A stretch of DNA of 25,132 nucleotides from SIG437 sp045648985 (GTDB lineage: Bacteria; Bacillota; Clostridia; UBA1381; UBA9506): contig JAZROZ010000012.1 in NCBI GenBank assembly GCA_045648985.1, positions 1 to 25,132 on the forward strand, in the 5' to 3' direction. Each line of letters starts with the position of its first letter. Within the stretch, counting starts at the first letter, position 1. The notes under the pieces are model-generated. The model was not told where the DNA came from, did no database searches, and saw nothing but the letters and a program-made list of their open reading frames with translations. Position numbers and translations under genes: made by a program. Positions 6,997 to 16,714 of this stretch are shown piece by piece.

Positions 6997-8430
6997 TTAT
7001 GTTCTTGAATATAGCTCATTTAACTTTTTGAATTTTGCTTTATCAATGCTATCAAGTTGTTCTTTTGTAATTCTGTATCCCCAGTTGCCGTCGGGATTTC
7101 CTGGAGTGTTTAGACGCGTATCAGAGCCAAAGCCAAGTAAATCCTGAATAGGCATAATAACAAGCCCTGCATGAGATGCAAGCATTGTGCGGATTATTGC
7201 GTCGCATCCATTATCCCAATTTTCACTTGTGTGACCGCAATATGAAAGCATATGACGTCTTGTTTCATCGTCAAGCTCCCATAGATATCCAAGCAGTGTA
7301 TTGTTGTCGTGAGTTCCCGTATAGGCAACACAATTTTCTATGTAGTTATGCGGTAGATGCGGTGAGTTTTTGTCACCCATAAAAGCAAACTGAAAGACTC
7401 TCATACCTGGAAAACCACTTTCTTTTAAGAGATTTATAACGTCTTCTGTGATAAATCCCAGGTCCTCTGCAATTATCATTGTTTTTTCTGCGCTTTCTTT
7501 AATTGCATCAATAAGCTTCATACCGGGACCTTTGGACATAACACCCTCTTTAGCAGTCGCGGCATCTGCACTAACCTCCCAGAAAGACTCAATAGCTCTG
7601 AAATGGTCAATTCTGACTCCGTCAAACAGCTTTGATATATGGCTGATTCTGGCTTTCCACCAACGGAAATTCTCTTTTTCCATAGCTTCCCAGTCGTAAA
7701 TGGGATTTCCCCAAAGCTGACCATCTTTGCTAAAATAATCGGGCGGTACACCTGCAACAGAGGTGGGCAAATTCTTTTCATCAAGCTTGAAAAGATGCTT
7801 ATCTGCCCATACGTCGCTACTGTCTAAATCAACATAAATTGGTATATCTCCAATGATTTTTATACCATTTTCATTAGCGTATTTTTTAATTTGCGTCCAT
7901 TCATTAAAAAATTCATATTGTATAAATTTCCACATAAAGAAAATATCTTCATTATAATCTTCATTTTCCCATTCTTGCCAGATTTTTCCGTCATTAGCTT
8001 TTTTGATAGCCATAAATTTGCAGAAATTCTCAATATATGGATTTTCCGAAATGAAAGCTTCAATTTCTGCTTTGTTTTGAACTCTCTTTGATGCCGAGTA
8101 TAAAACATCAAGTCTTTCATTATAAAGCCTTTCATATTCGCACACATAAGGATTTGATTGCTTTTGATATGAAAGCTCGTCTTTTGTTAATAAACCTTTA
8201 TTATAAAGGGTTTCAAGACTGATAAAGTACGGATTTCCCGCAAACGAAGAAGGGGATTTATATGGAGAATTACATTCATCGGTAGGACACAAAGGAAGTA
8301 CCTGCCAGTATGAATATCCCATAGATGCTAAAAAATCTATAAAATATCTCGCTTCGTCACCGAAACTACCTATTGAATAATCGGAAAAAAGTGAGGAAAT
8401 ATGCATAAGCACACCGCTTTTTCTATCCAA
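6997..8430 (-). CDS. malQ: 4-alpha-glucanotransferase (amylomaltase, GH77)
   Basis: Moves alpha-1,4-glucan segments between maltooligosaccharides in the cytoplasm, turning short chains into longer ones that the phosphorylase can use. It has 477 residues with family-typical blocks: RKSGVLMHISSL at the N-terminus, WQVLPLCPT, SPYKSPSSFAGNPYFI, the nucleophile Asp275 in VRIDHFRAIE, the acid/base Glu322 in IIAEDLG, and YTGTHDNNT. The start is a TTG (plus-strand position 8430), supported by AGGAGG eight to nine bases before it and by the MDRKSGVLMHI-type beginning of homologues. It is transcribed away from glgB from a shared divergent promoter region. It belongs functionally to the glycogen cluster on the other strand. 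Confidence 0.95.
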   Translation of the reverse strand: MDRKSGVLMHISSLFSDYSIGSFGDEARYFIDFLASMGYSYWQVLPLCPTDECNSPYKSPSSFAGNPYFISLETLYNKGLLTKDELSYQKQSNPYVCEYERLYNERLDVLYSASKRVQNKAEIEAFISENPYIENFCKFMAIKKANDGKIWQEWENEDYNEDIFFMWKFIQYEFFNEWTQIKKYANENGIKIIGDIPIYVDLDSSDVWADKHLFKLDEKNLPTSVAGVPPDYFSKDGQLWGNPIYDWEAMEKENFRWWKARISHISKLFDGVRIDHFRAIESFWEVSADAATAKEGVMSKGPGMKLIDAIKESAEKTMIIAEDLGFITEDVINLLKESGFPGMRVFQFAFMGDKNSPHLPHNYIENCVAYTGTHDNNTLLGYLWELDDETRRHMLSYCGHTSENWDNGCDAIIRTMLASHAGLVIMPIQDLLGFGSDTRLNTPGNPDGNWGYRITKEQLDSIDKAKFKKLNELYSRT

Positions 8431-8477
8431 AATATATTACCTCCTGAAAAAGAATTCAAAAATATAATAACATAAAG

Positions 8478-8506
8478 ATATAAAAATTTCAATGAAAATA
8501 TGTCAA
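8478..8506 (-). promoter_or_regulatory. Predicted malQ promoter
   Basis: On the minus strand, TTGACA (plus 8501-8506), a 17-bp spacer and TTATAT (plus 8478-8483). Its -35 box is the left arm of a dyad shared with the glgB promoter. Confidence 0.6.
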
Positions 8507-8528
8507 AACGTGCCTTGCTTGACATATT
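8497..8528. promoter_or_regulatory. Perfect dyad holding both divergent -35 boxes
   Basis: AATATGTCAA (8497-8506) and TTGACATATT (8519-8528) are exact reverse complements across a 12-bp centre. The two TTGACA boxes are therefore back to back, and a single protein bound at the centre could govern malQ and the whole glg operon together. Confidence 0.6.
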
Positions 8529-8547
8529 AATACGTTTAATGTATAAT
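8519..8547 (+). promoter_or_regulatory. Consensus sigma-A promoter of the glg operon
   Basis: TTGACA at 8519-8524, a 17-bp spacer and TATAAT at 8542-8547: a full match to consensus. The start point would be near 8554, about 29 bases before the glgB ATG. No other strong promoter is seen between here and 18563, so this one probably drives all six or seven genes. Confidence 0.8.
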
Positions 8548-8582
8548 ATATAAGTAGAAAATTTTAAAGGAGCGGACACTTT

Positions 8583-10457
8583 ATGCCAAAAAAATCTTGT
8601 ATTGATTTAAATACGAAGCTTTGTGAATTTGCTGAAGGGCAAAGTCACGATGCTTATGAATTTATGGGATGTCATAAAGCAAAAAAAGGCTTTGTTTTCA
8701 GGGTGTGGGCACCGAATGCAGTAAATGTATGCGTGGTTGGCTCTTTTAATAATTGGGACACAAATGCCTGTAATATGCAGAAAATAGGTTATGGTGTGTG
8801 GGAGGCAACAGTTCAGAACGCCAAAATCTATGATGAATATAAATACTATATAAAAAAGCAGAATGGAGAATTTGTATATAAGAGTGACCCATATGCTTTT
8901 CATAGCTCTACACGTCCTGAAAATTCCTCTAAAATTTATGATTTAGACGGCTTTTTATGGACAGATAAAGCATATCTAAAGGAAAAAGAGAAAAAGAATA
9001 TTATAAAACAACCAATGAATATATATGAAGTCCATCTTGGCTCGTGGCTGAAGCACGATGATGGAAACTTCCTGTCATATACTGATATGGCAGAAAAACT
9101 TGTAAAATATGTAAAAAAGATGAATTATACCCACGTTGAGCTTTTGCCTGTAAGTGAATATCCTTTTGACCCGTCTTGGGGATATCAGGTTACGGGATAT
9201 TTTGCTCCAACCTCAAGATACGGAACGCCAAAAGATTTTATGAATTTTGTAAATGTGTTTCATAATGCAGGAATTGGGGTAATATTAGATTGGGTGGGTG
9301 CTCATTTTCCAAAGGATGAAAACGGACTTTATGAATTTGACGGAAGCTGTCTTTATGAATCAGCTGACCCGCTTCGAAACGAGCATCCTGACTGGAAAAC
9401 AAGGATATTTGATTATTCAAGATATGAAGTTAAATCCTTTTTAATATCAAATATCATCTATTGGCTTGATAAATACCATATAGACGGTATAAGAGTGGAT
9501 GCCGTAGCATCAATGCTCTATTTAGACTACGGAAGACGTGACGGCGCCTGGAGACCAAATCAGTACGGCGGAAACCATAACTTAGACGCAATAGAGTTTT
9601 TGCGTGAAATGAACAGTGCCGCATTTAGTTTTAATCCAAAAGCTATTATGATTGCAGAGGAATCTACGGCCTTTCCTATGGTTACAAAACCGGGATATGA
9701 TGGCGGTCTGGGATTTAACTTCAAATGGAATATGGGCTGGATGAATGACCTTTTGGGATATATGTCAACAGACCCACTCTTTAGAAAAGGCAGACATAAC
9801 GATTTGACATTTTCTATGACATATGCTTTTTCTGAAAACTATATACTTCCGCTTTCTCACGATGAGGTAGTTCACGGTAAATGCTCTATGATAGGAAAAA
9901 TGCCCGGAAATAACGATGATAAATTTGACAATCTAAGAGCATTTTATGCATATATGATGGCACATCCAGGCAAAAAACTCAGCTTTATGGGGAATGAATT
10001 TGCTCAGTTTATAGAGTGGAACTACAAAGAACCGCTTGAGTGGTTTATGTTAAAATATGAAAAGCACAAAAAAATGCAGAATTTTATAAAAGACTTAAAC
10101 GCTTTCTATCTTCAAAATAAACCGCTTTGGGAAAATGATTCCGACTGGCAGGGCTTTAGCTGGATAGCCCACGATGATAACGAACAAAGCGTTATATCCT
10201 TTATTCGCCGTGACGAAGAAGGAAACGAAGTAGTTGTTATATGCAACTTCTGTCCTGTAGAGAGAAAAAATTACAGAATAGGAGTAACAAAAAAAGGTGT
10301 ATATAAACCTGTATTGTCAAGTGACAGTGCAAAATACGGAGGCACAGGCAAGCGTCTTTCCAGGATTAAAACAAAAGATATTAAGATGCACGGATATGAC
10401 CAGTCGATTGCCGTGACACTTCCACCACTTTCTACGATATATTATATTAATGATTAA
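8583..10457 (+). CDS. glgB: 1,4-alpha-glucan branching enzyme (GH13)
   Basis: Cuts an alpha-1,4-glucan chain and rejoins the piece by an alpha-1,6 bond, giving glycogen its branches. It has 624 residues, the shorter form with one N-terminal CBM48 module (VWAPNAVNVCVVGSFNNWD, residues ~42-59). The catalytic barrel shows YEVHLGSW, the nucleophile Asp306 in GIRVDAVASM, the catalytic Glu in MIAEEST (359-360), and LPLSHDEVVHG for the third acidic residue. The ribosome site AAGGAG at 8567-8572 supports the ATG. It is the first gene of the glg operon; glgC follows after a gap of 28 bases. Confidence 0.96.
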   Translation: MPKKSCIDLNTKLCEFAEGQSHDAYEFMGCHKAKKGFVFRVWAPNAVNVCVVGSFNNWDTNACNMQKIGYGVWEATVQNAKIYDEYKYYIKKQNGEFVYKSDPYAFHSSTRPENSSKIYDLDGFLWTDKAYLKEKEKKNIIKQPMNIYEVHLGSWLKHDDGNFLSYTDMAEKLVKYVKKMNYTHVELLPVSEYPFDPSWGYQVTGYFAPTSRYGTPKDFMNFVNVFHNAGIGVILDWVGAHFPKDENGLYEFDGSCLYESADPLRNEHPDWKTRIFDYSRYEVKSFLISNIIYWLDKYHIDGIRVDAVASMLYLDYGRRDGAWRPNQYGGNHNLDAIEFLREMNSAAFSFNPKAIMIAEESTAFPMVTKPGYDGGLGFNFKWNMGWMNDLLGYMSTDPLFRKGRHNDLTFSMTYAFSENYILPLSHDEVVHGKCSMIGKMPGNNDDKFDNLRAFYAYMMAHPGKKLSFMGNEFAQFIEWNYKEPLEWFMLKYEKHKKMQNFIKDLNAFYLQNKPLWENDSDWQGFSWIAHDDNEQSVISFIRRDEEGNEVVVICNFCPVERKNYRIGVTKKGVYKPVLSSDSAKYGGTGKRLSRIKTKDIKMHGYDQSIAVTLPPLSTIYYIND

Positions 10458-10485
10458 TATAAAAAAATAAAAGGGGTTGAGCATT

Positions 10486-11670
10486 ATGTTAAACAGACGA
10501 AAAGGATGTATAGCGATGTTACTTGCGGGAGGGCAGGGAAGCAGACTGCTTGTTCTGACACACAAAACCGCAAAGCCTGCAGTACCATTTGGCGGAAAAT
10601 ACCGTATCATAGATTTTCCGCTGTCTAATTGCGTAAATTCAGGAATAGATACAGTCGGAATTTTAACGCAGTATCAGCCCTTAGAGCTTAATGACTATAT
10701 AGGAAACGGACAACCATGGGGTCTAAACAGAAACTTTGGCGGTGTTCACATTCTTCCGCCTTATGCTCAGTCTGAGAAAATGGAGTGGTATAAAGGAACT
10801 GCAAATGCCATATATCAGAATATCCACTTCATTGAAAATTATAACCCCGAGCACGTTTTAATTTTGTCAGGCGACCACATATACAAAATGGACTATTCAA
10901 AAATGCTCAAGTTCCATATAGATAGTGATGCAGAATGTACTATTGCAGTGCGTGACGTACCGATGGAAGAAGCATACAGATTCGGCATAATGAGTACGAA
11001 TGCTGACGGCTCAATCTACGATTTTGAAGAAAAACCGAAAAACCCCAAGAGCAATCACGCATCAATGGGCGTTTATATATTTAAATGGGAAGTGCTTAAA
11101 AAATATCTCATAGAAGATGAAGAAGATAAAACCTCCGATAATGATTTTGGTAAGAATGTAATTCCTAAAATTCTTTCAGACGGAAGAAGACTCTTTGCAT
11201 ATACATTTGCTGATTACTGGAAGGATGTCGGAACTATACATAGCCTATGGGAAGCTAATATGGAGCTTTTAGACGGCAAATTCAATATCCGCGATAAAGA
11301 CTTTAAGATATATGCAAGAAACTATGCAAAACCATCAAGCTATGTAGCAAAAACAAGCACGATTAAAAATGCTCTTGTTGCAGAGGGATGCAGCGTTAAA
11401 GGAGAGGTACTGCATTCAATAATTTCAACAGGCTGTACGATAGAAGAGGATGCTATTGTTTATAACAGCGTAATTATGCCTGATGCTGTCATCAAAAAGG
11501 GTGCAGTTGTTAAGTATGCAATAGTAGGCGAAGGCGCCATAATCGGCGAAAATGCCAAAGTTGGTGACGACCCTCAGTATTATGACGAAAATGAATGGGA
11601 AATCAGTGTAGTCGGAAAAGGAAAGCAAGTAGAAAAGAACAGTGTTGTAAAACCTAATGAAGTTGTTTAA
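10486..11670 (+). CDS. glgC: Glucose-1-phosphate adenylyltransferase, catalytic subunit
   Basis: Makes ADP-glucose from glucose 1-phosphate and ATP, the committed step of bacterial glycogen synthesis. It has 394 residues. The N-terminal nucleotidyltransferase domain carries MLLAGGQGSRL, KPAVPFGGKYRIIDFPLSN, the metal site in LSGDHIYKMDY, and FEEKPKNPKS. The C-terminal half is a left-handed beta-helix with hexapeptide-like repeats. All catalytic motifs are intact, unlike the neighbouring glgD. The ATG at 10486 follows AAGGGG by nine bases; an in-frame TTG at 10477 lies next to that site and is not preferred. In Firmicutes GlgC acts with GlgD as a mixed complex, so the two products probably assemble together. 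Confidence 0.95.
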   Translation: MLNRRKGCIAMLLAGGQGSRLLVLTHKTAKPAVPFGGKYRIIDFPLSNCVNSGIDTVGILTQYQPLELNDYIGNGQPWGLNRNFGGVHILPPYAQSEKMEWYKGTANAIYQNIHFIENYNPEHVLILSGDHIYKMDYSKMLKFHIDSDAECTIAVRDVPMEEAYRFGIMSTNADGSIYDFEEKPKNPKSNHASMGVYIFKWEVLKKYLIEDEEDKTSDNDFGKNVIPKILSDGRRLFAYTFADYWKDVGTIHSLWEANMELLDGKFNIRDKDFKIYARNYAKPSSYVAKTSTIKNALVAEGCSVKGEVLHSIISTGCTIEEDAIVYNSVIMPDAVIKKGAVVKYAIVGEGAIIGENAKVGDDPQYYDENEWEISVVGKGKQVEKNSVVKPNEVV

Positions 11671-11703
11671 AGGAAATAAAAACTGTTAAAGGAGAAACTG
11701 ATT

Positions 11704-12819
11704 ATGAAAAAAATGTCAGGTATAATATTTTCCAATATATATGACGGTGCTTTGGGTGATTTGACAGCTAAAAGAACTGTTGCATCTTTGCCATTTGGTG
11801 GAAGATACAGACAAATTGACTTTGTCCTTTCAAATATGGTCAACTCAAATATCACATCTGTCGGTGTTATAACTAAATATAACTATGAATCATTAATGGA
11901 CCATTTAGGTTCATGCGAGGAGTGGGACTTAAACCGTAAAAACGGAGGAGTATATATAATCCCGCCGTTTGCTTTTGGCAGAAGCGATGTGTATCACGGA
12001 AAGCTTGAAGCACTCTATATGGCACTCAACTTCTTAAAATCACAGAAGTCGGAGTATATTGTGCTTTCAGATACTATAACTATATGTAATATAGACTACC
12101 GTAAGGTTTTGGAAAGTCACATAAAATCGGGCACAGATATAACAGCCATAGCAACACCGCCAAGAAGCGGAGCTTCAAACTATCCTGCAGTTTTTGAAAC
12201 AGACGAAAGCGGTATTGCAAAATCAATAACCATAAACTGTGCCGCTAAAGAAAACTCTTTAGTTGGAATTGGTATGTTCATTATGGAGAGAGAAGCACTC
12301 ATTAAGGTGGTTACAGACTGCGTTTCGGCAGGTTTTTACCACTTTGAAAAGGACTTCTTGCAGAAATATTTTAATGAAGGTAAAATATCTGTAAATGTGT
12401 ATAAATTTGCAGAAGACATTTTAAGAAACAGAGACGTTGCTACATACCTGAAAAATAGTCTGATGCTGACAGATGAAGGTATACACAAAAGTCTTTTTAA
12501 GCCGTCAGCACCTATCTACACGAAGGTACGCGACGAAATTCCTACATATTACGGAAAAAATTCTTCTGTTTGTGAATGTATCATAGCAGATGGTTGTGTG
12601 ATAGAAGGAAATCTTCAAAATTCAGTTCTTTTCCGTAATGTTAAGGTATCAGAGGGAGCACAAATCCGTAGTTCTGTAATTATGCAGGGCACAAAAATTG
12701 GAAAAAATGCTATAATTGAAAATGCCATAATTGATAAAAATGTTATAATAACAGATGGTACTCATTTGATAGGTGCTAAAGAAAGCCCTATTATCATAAA
12801 GAAAGGTGAAACTGTATGA
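11704..12819 (+). CDS. glgD: GlgD, non-catalytic partner of glucose-1-phosphate adenylyltransferase
   Basis: A 371-residue paralogue of GlgC. It keeps the fold (LPFGGRYRQIDFVLSNMVNS, NGGVYIIPPF, C-terminal beta-helix) but has lost the catalytic parts: the GGxGxRL loop is replaced by IIFSNIYDG, and the GDH metal motif reads SDT. GlgD of Bacilli and Clostridia is known to be inactive alone and to raise GlgC activity in a mixed tetramer. The start is set by AAAGGAG nine bases upstream. Its TGA stop overlaps the glgA ATG (ATGA), so translation of the two is probably coupled. Confidence 0.93.
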   Translation: MKKMSGIIFSNIYDGALGDLTAKRTVASLPFGGRYRQIDFVLSNMVNSNITSVGVITKYNYESLMDHLGSCEEWDLNRKNGGVYIIPPFAFGRSDVYHGKLEALYMALNFLKSQKSEYIVLSDTITICNIDYRKVLESHIKSGTDITAIATPPRSGASNYPAVFETDESGIAKSITINCAAKENSLVGIGMFIMEREALIKVVTDCVSAGFYHFEKDFLQKYFNEGKISVNVYKFAEDILRNRDVATYLKNSLMLTDEGIHKSLFKPSAPIYTKVRDEIPTYYGKNSSVCECIIADGCVIEGNLQNSVLFRNVKVSEGAQIRSSVIMQGTKIGKNAIIENAIIDKNVIITDGTHLIGAKESPIIIKKGETV

Positions 12820-14240
12820 AAATACTCTTTGCTGCTTCTGAAGCAGCACCATATATAAAAAGCGGAGGCTTAGGTGATGTCGCACAAGCACTTCCGCAAG
12901 AACTGTCAAAGACAAAAAACACAGAAATTTGCATATTTCTCCCGTATTATAAAAGCATAAAGGATAATCCTGATGTAAAAGTGGAGTTTATAAAAAGCTT
13001 TTATGTTCGTGTCGCCTGGAGAAACGAATATGTCGGCATTTTTAAGGCAGTTTCAAGAAGTAAAAAGCTTAAATATTATTTTATAGATAACGAGCATTAT
13101 TTCTACCGCGGAAGCATCTATGGTCACTATGACGACGGAGAAAGATTTACGTATTTTTCCTTAGCGATTTTAGAAGCTATGCGACAGCTCGATTTTTATC
13201 CCGATATTATCCATTGTAACGACTGGCAGACCGCTTTAATACCGGTGCTCAAAAAAGCATTATATACAGGAATTTATGATAATGCACGCACGGTCTTTAC
13301 AATTCATAATATAGAATATCAGGGAAAAATGCCAAATGAATTCTTCGAAGATGTAATAGGCATTGATGAATATTTCAGGGGAGTATTGACTTACAATAAT
13401 TGCATAAACTTTATGAAAAGTGCAATCGTATGTGCAGATAAAATAACCACAGTATCAAGAACTTATGCCCACGAGATACGCCATGCATATTTTGCACATG
13501 GACTTGCTGATATCATAAACGAAAATGCATATAAGGTAGAAGGCATTGTAAACGGTATCAACACAGAATTATATAATCCCGCAAAAGATACACATCTTTT
13601 TGAGAACTATTCCTTAACAGACCTTTCGGGTAAGGCAAAAAACAAAGAGGAGCTTCAAAAGATGCTCGGTCTTCCCGTAAATCCTGATGTTCCTGTAGTT
13701 GCTATGATATCAAGACTTGTGTCGCATAAGGGTCTGGACTTGGTTGAATATGTTATGGGCGAGATGCTAGAGAGAAATCTCCAGCTTGTTGTAATCGGAA
13801 CAGGCGATAAAAAGTTTGAAGATATGTTTAACTTCAATGCTTATGTTCATTCTGATAAAATGTCAGCCAATATAACATTTAACGCCCAGCTTGCTGCCAG
13901 AGTCTATGCAGGTGCAGATATGTTCTTAATGCCGTCAAAAAGCGAGCCTTGCGGTCTTTCGCAGCTGATTGCAATGCGTTACGGTACAGTCCCGATTGTA
14001 CGCGAAACAGGTGGTTTATGGGATACTGTCGAGCCGCTGAATGTTGAAACATTAGAAGGAAGAGGCTTTACATTTAAAGGCTATAATGCCCACGATATGT
14101 TAGGCGCGCTTGACAGATGTATTGACTTTTACTATGATAAAGAGAAATGGAATAAGCATATCAAAAACTTAATGAAAGTTGATTCGAGCTGGAAAAAATC
14201 AGTTTTAGAATATTTAAGAATATATAATGAAATTTTATAA
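12816..14240 (+). CDS. glgA: Glycogen synthase (GT5)
   Basis: Extends alpha-1,4-glucan chains from ADP-glucose. It has 474 residues, the usual length. It has the N-terminal ADP-glucose loop KSGGLGDVAQALP (Lys15), HCNDWQTALIP, FTIHNIEYQG, and the C-terminal domain with VAMISRLVSHKGLDL and SKSEPCGLSQLIAMRYGTVPIVRETGGL, the GT5 active-site block. The ATG overlaps the glgD stop by four bases and follows AAAGGTG. Being placed between adenylyltransferase and phosphorylase genes is standard for a glycogen operon. Confidence 0.96.
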   Translation: MKILFAASEAAPYIKSGGLGDVAQALPQELSKTKNTEICIFLPYYKSIKDNPDVKVEFIKSFYVRVAWRNEYVGIFKAVSRSKKLKYYFIDNEHYFYRGSIYGHYDDGERFTYFSLAILEAMRQLDFYPDIIHCNDWQTALIPVLKKALYTGIYDNARTVFTIHNIEYQGKMPNEFFEDVIGIDEYFRGVLTYNNCINFMKSAIVCADKITTVSRTYAHEIRHAYFAHGLADIINENAYKVEGIVNGINTELYNPAKDTHLFENYSLTDLSGKAKNKEELQKMLGLPVNPDVPVVAMISRLVSHKGLDLVEYVMGEMLERNLQLVVIGTGDKKFEDMFNFNAYVHSDKMSANITFNAQLAARVYAGADMFLMPSKSEPCGLSQLIAMRYGTVPIVRETGGLWDTVEPLNVETLEGRGFTFKGYNAHDMLGALDRCIDFYYDKEKWNKHIKNLMKVDSSWKKSVLEYLRIYNEIL

Positions 14241-14252
14241 TAGGAGAAATAA

Positions 14253-16709
14253 ATGAGCGAGAAAAAAGTAACGAAAAAAACAACAACAAAAACAACAACG
14301 AAAAAAGAAGACAGTACAGTTAAGCTCTTGTCTGATGCGTGTACACGACTTTTTGGATGTGACGTAAGCGAGGCGACCCAGCAGCAAATGTATAAAGCCT
14401 TATGCTCAGTTGTCTATGGTCTTTTAACAGATAAAAGAAAGAAGTTCCACAACAAATACAGAAAAGACGATACAAAACAAGTGTATTATATGTCTATGGA
14501 GTTTTTGGTGGGTACTTCACTAAGAAACAACATATATAATTTAGGGATAGAGGAAAAATTTACAAAAGCCGTGAAAAAGTGCGGCTTTGATATAGAAGAT
14601 TTGTATGCATTAGAGCCTGATGCAGGCTTAGGTAATGGTGGTTTAGGGCGCCTAGCATCGTGCTACCTTGATTCTATGACAAGTGTAGGAATTCCGGGAA
14701 CAGGCTTTTCTATACGATATGAATTTGGTATTTTCAAGCAGAAAATAGTTGACGGATGGCAGATGGAATTCCCTGACAACTGGCTTTCTATGGGTGACGT
14801 ATGGCTCAACCCAAGAGAAGACGAAGCCTTTGAGGTTAAATTCGGCGGCGACGTTACAGGCTGGTACGATGACGGAAAATACAAAGTTTCTCACACGAAC
14901 TATAACTCTGTTATTGCCGTGCCTTATGATATGTATATATCAGGATATGACACAGATGCCGTTAATAAATTAGTTCTATGGAGCGCAAAATCTTCTAACA
15001 GACTTGATATGGCGGCTTTCTCACGAGGAGATTATGCTAAGGCGTTAGAAGAAAACACAATGGCTGAAGTAATCACAAAGATTTTATATCCTGCAGATGA
15101 CCACATAGCAGGTAAAATTCTGCGCTTAAAGCAACAGTATCTGCTTGTTTCTGCATCACTTCAGAGCATTACACACAATCATTTAAAGCGTTATGGGACA
15201 CTAAGTAACCTGGGCGAAAAAGTAGCTATCCATATAAACGATACTCACCCTGCACTCTGCGTTCCTGAGCTTATGAGAATACTTGTTGATGAACACGATT
15301 ACGGTTGGGATGAGGCTTGGAAAATAACGTGCGAAACACTCACATATACTAACCATACTGTTATGAGCGAAGCATTAGAGCGTTGGAGTGAAAGCCTGTT
15401 TTCTGAGCAGCTTCCTCGTGTATACCAAATTGTATGTGAAATCAACCGCCGCTTAGTTGCTCAGCTTAATATTATATATCCTGGCGATGTTGCTAAAATT
15501 GACTATATGGCAGTAATTGCTCACGGAGAAGTGCGTATGGCAAACCTTTGCTTAGCCGCTTGTCATACAGTAAACGGAGTTTCTAAACTTCATAGTGATA
15601 TCTTAAAGACAGGAATATTCAGAGATTATTATAATATCAATAACGAAAAATTTACAAACGTAACAAATGGCATAGCATACAGAAGATGGCTTTGCCAGTC
15701 TAACCCTGAGCTTACTTCATATTTAGAGGAGTTAATAGGTGATGGCTTTAAACACGACAGCACTGAGCTTGAAAAACTACTTGATTATATTGATGACGAG
15801 AAGGTTTTAAATCGTCTCTCGGAAATAAAATATAACAACAAAGTACGCTTAGCTCAATATATTGAAAAAGCAAACGGCATTAAGGTTAATCCTGACTCAA
15901 TGTTTGATATTCAGGTTAAGCGTCTGCATGAGTATAAACGTCAGCTTTTAAATGCGCTTCATATTTTGTACCTTTATAATAAGGTTAAACAAAACCCTGA
16001 TGCTGACTTCGTTCCAAGAACATTTATCTTTGCTGCTAAAGCTTCAAGCGGATACGTAATGGCAAAGCAGATTATACGTTTAATCGTTGCAATTTCAGAT
16101 ATGATAAATTCTGACCCTGTGGTGCGCGACAAGATTAAAGTCGTATTTATCGAGGATTATAAGGTATCTTTAGCTGAAATTATCATACCTGCCGCTGACC
16201 TTTCCGAGCAGATTTCAATAGCGGGAAAAGAAGCATCAGGAACAGGTAATATGAAGCTTATGATAAACGGAGCAGTCACAATCGGCACATTAGACGGTGC
16301 TAACGTCGAAATAAACGAGCAGGTTGGAGATAGTAATATGTTCCTCTTCGGACTTCGTGCCCACGAAGTTGAGGCACTCTGGCAAAAAGGATATCGCCCT
16401 CAGGATTATTATAACAACAACCCCGACTTAAAGAGAGTTATAGAAATGCTCACATCAGGTGAACTCGGTGTTAAGTTTAATGATATTGTGCGTTCGCTTT
16501 TAACAAATGATTACGGCGTAGCTGACCAATATATGATTTTAGCAGACTTTAACGACTACGTAAGAGCACAGGAAGATGCAGCTAAGGCATATAAATCAAA
16601 ACTCGATTTTGCACGTATGTCACTTGTAAATATTGCAAAAGCAGGTATTTTCTCGTCCGACAGAGCAATAAAGGAATATGCCGACAACATCTGGAACATA
16701 AAGTATTAA
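14253..16709 (+). CDS. glgP: Glycogen/maltodextrin phosphorylase (GT35)
   Basis: Releases glucose 1-phosphate from the non-reducing ends of glycogen using phosphate and PLP. It has 818 residues with MSMEFLVGTSLRNN, EPDAGLGNGGLGRLASCYLDS, HINDTHPAL, NGIAYRRWL, and the PLP-lysine block EASGTGNMKLM (Lys668) followed by NGAVTIGTLDGANVEI. The first ~20 residues are an unusual tail made almost only of Lys and Thr, coded by repeated ACA/ACG/AAA codons, placed before the first conserved segment. The start is fixed by AGGAG seven bases upstream, 12 bases after the glgA stop. A perfect hairpin follows the stop. Confidence 0.95.
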   Translation: MSEKKVTKKTTTKTTTKKEDSTVKLLSDACTRLFGCDVSEATQQQMYKALCSVVYGLLTDKRKKFHNKYRKDDTKQVYYMSMEFLVGTSLRNNIYNLGIEEKFTKAVKKCGFDIEDLYALEPDAGLGNGGLGRLASCYLDSMTSVGIPGTGFSIRYEFGIFKQKIVDGWQMEFPDNWLSMGDVWLNPREDEAFEVKFGGDVTGWYDDGKYKVSHTNYNSVIAVPYDMYISGYDTDAVNKLVLWSAKSSNRLDMAAFSRGDYAKALEENTMAEVITKILYPADDHIAGKILRLKQQYLLVSASLQSITHNHLKRYGTLSNLGEKVAIHINDTHPALCVPELMRILVDEHDYGWDEAWKITCETLTYTNHTVMSEALERWSESLFSEQLPRVYQIVCEINRRLVAQLNIIYPGDVAKIDYMAVIAHGEVRMANLCLAACHTVNGVSKLHSDILKTGIFRDYYNINNEKFTNVTNGIAYRRWLCQSNPELTSYLEELIGDGFKHDSTELEKLLDYIDDEKVLNRLSEIKYNNKVRLAQYIEKANGIKVNPDSMFDIQVKRLHEYKRQLLNALHILYLYNKVKQNPDADFVPRTFIFAAKASSGYVMAKQIIRLIVAISDMINSDPVVRDKIKVVFIEDYKVSLAEIIIPAADLSEQISIAGKEASGTGNMKLMINGAVTIGTLDGANVEINEQVGDSNMFLFGLRAHEVEALWQKGYRPQDYYNNNPDLKRVIEMLTSGELGVKFNDIVRSLLTNDYGVADQYMILADFNDYVRAQEDAAKAYKSKLDFARMSLVNIAKAGIFSSDRAIKEYADNIWNIKY

Positions 16710-16714
16710 AATAT

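Noticed and set aside
8600..8900. Open frames of about 60-98 residues opposite glgB
   Set aside because: AT-rich minus-strand shadows of the branching enzyme with transmembrane-like residues only by chance of codon composition.
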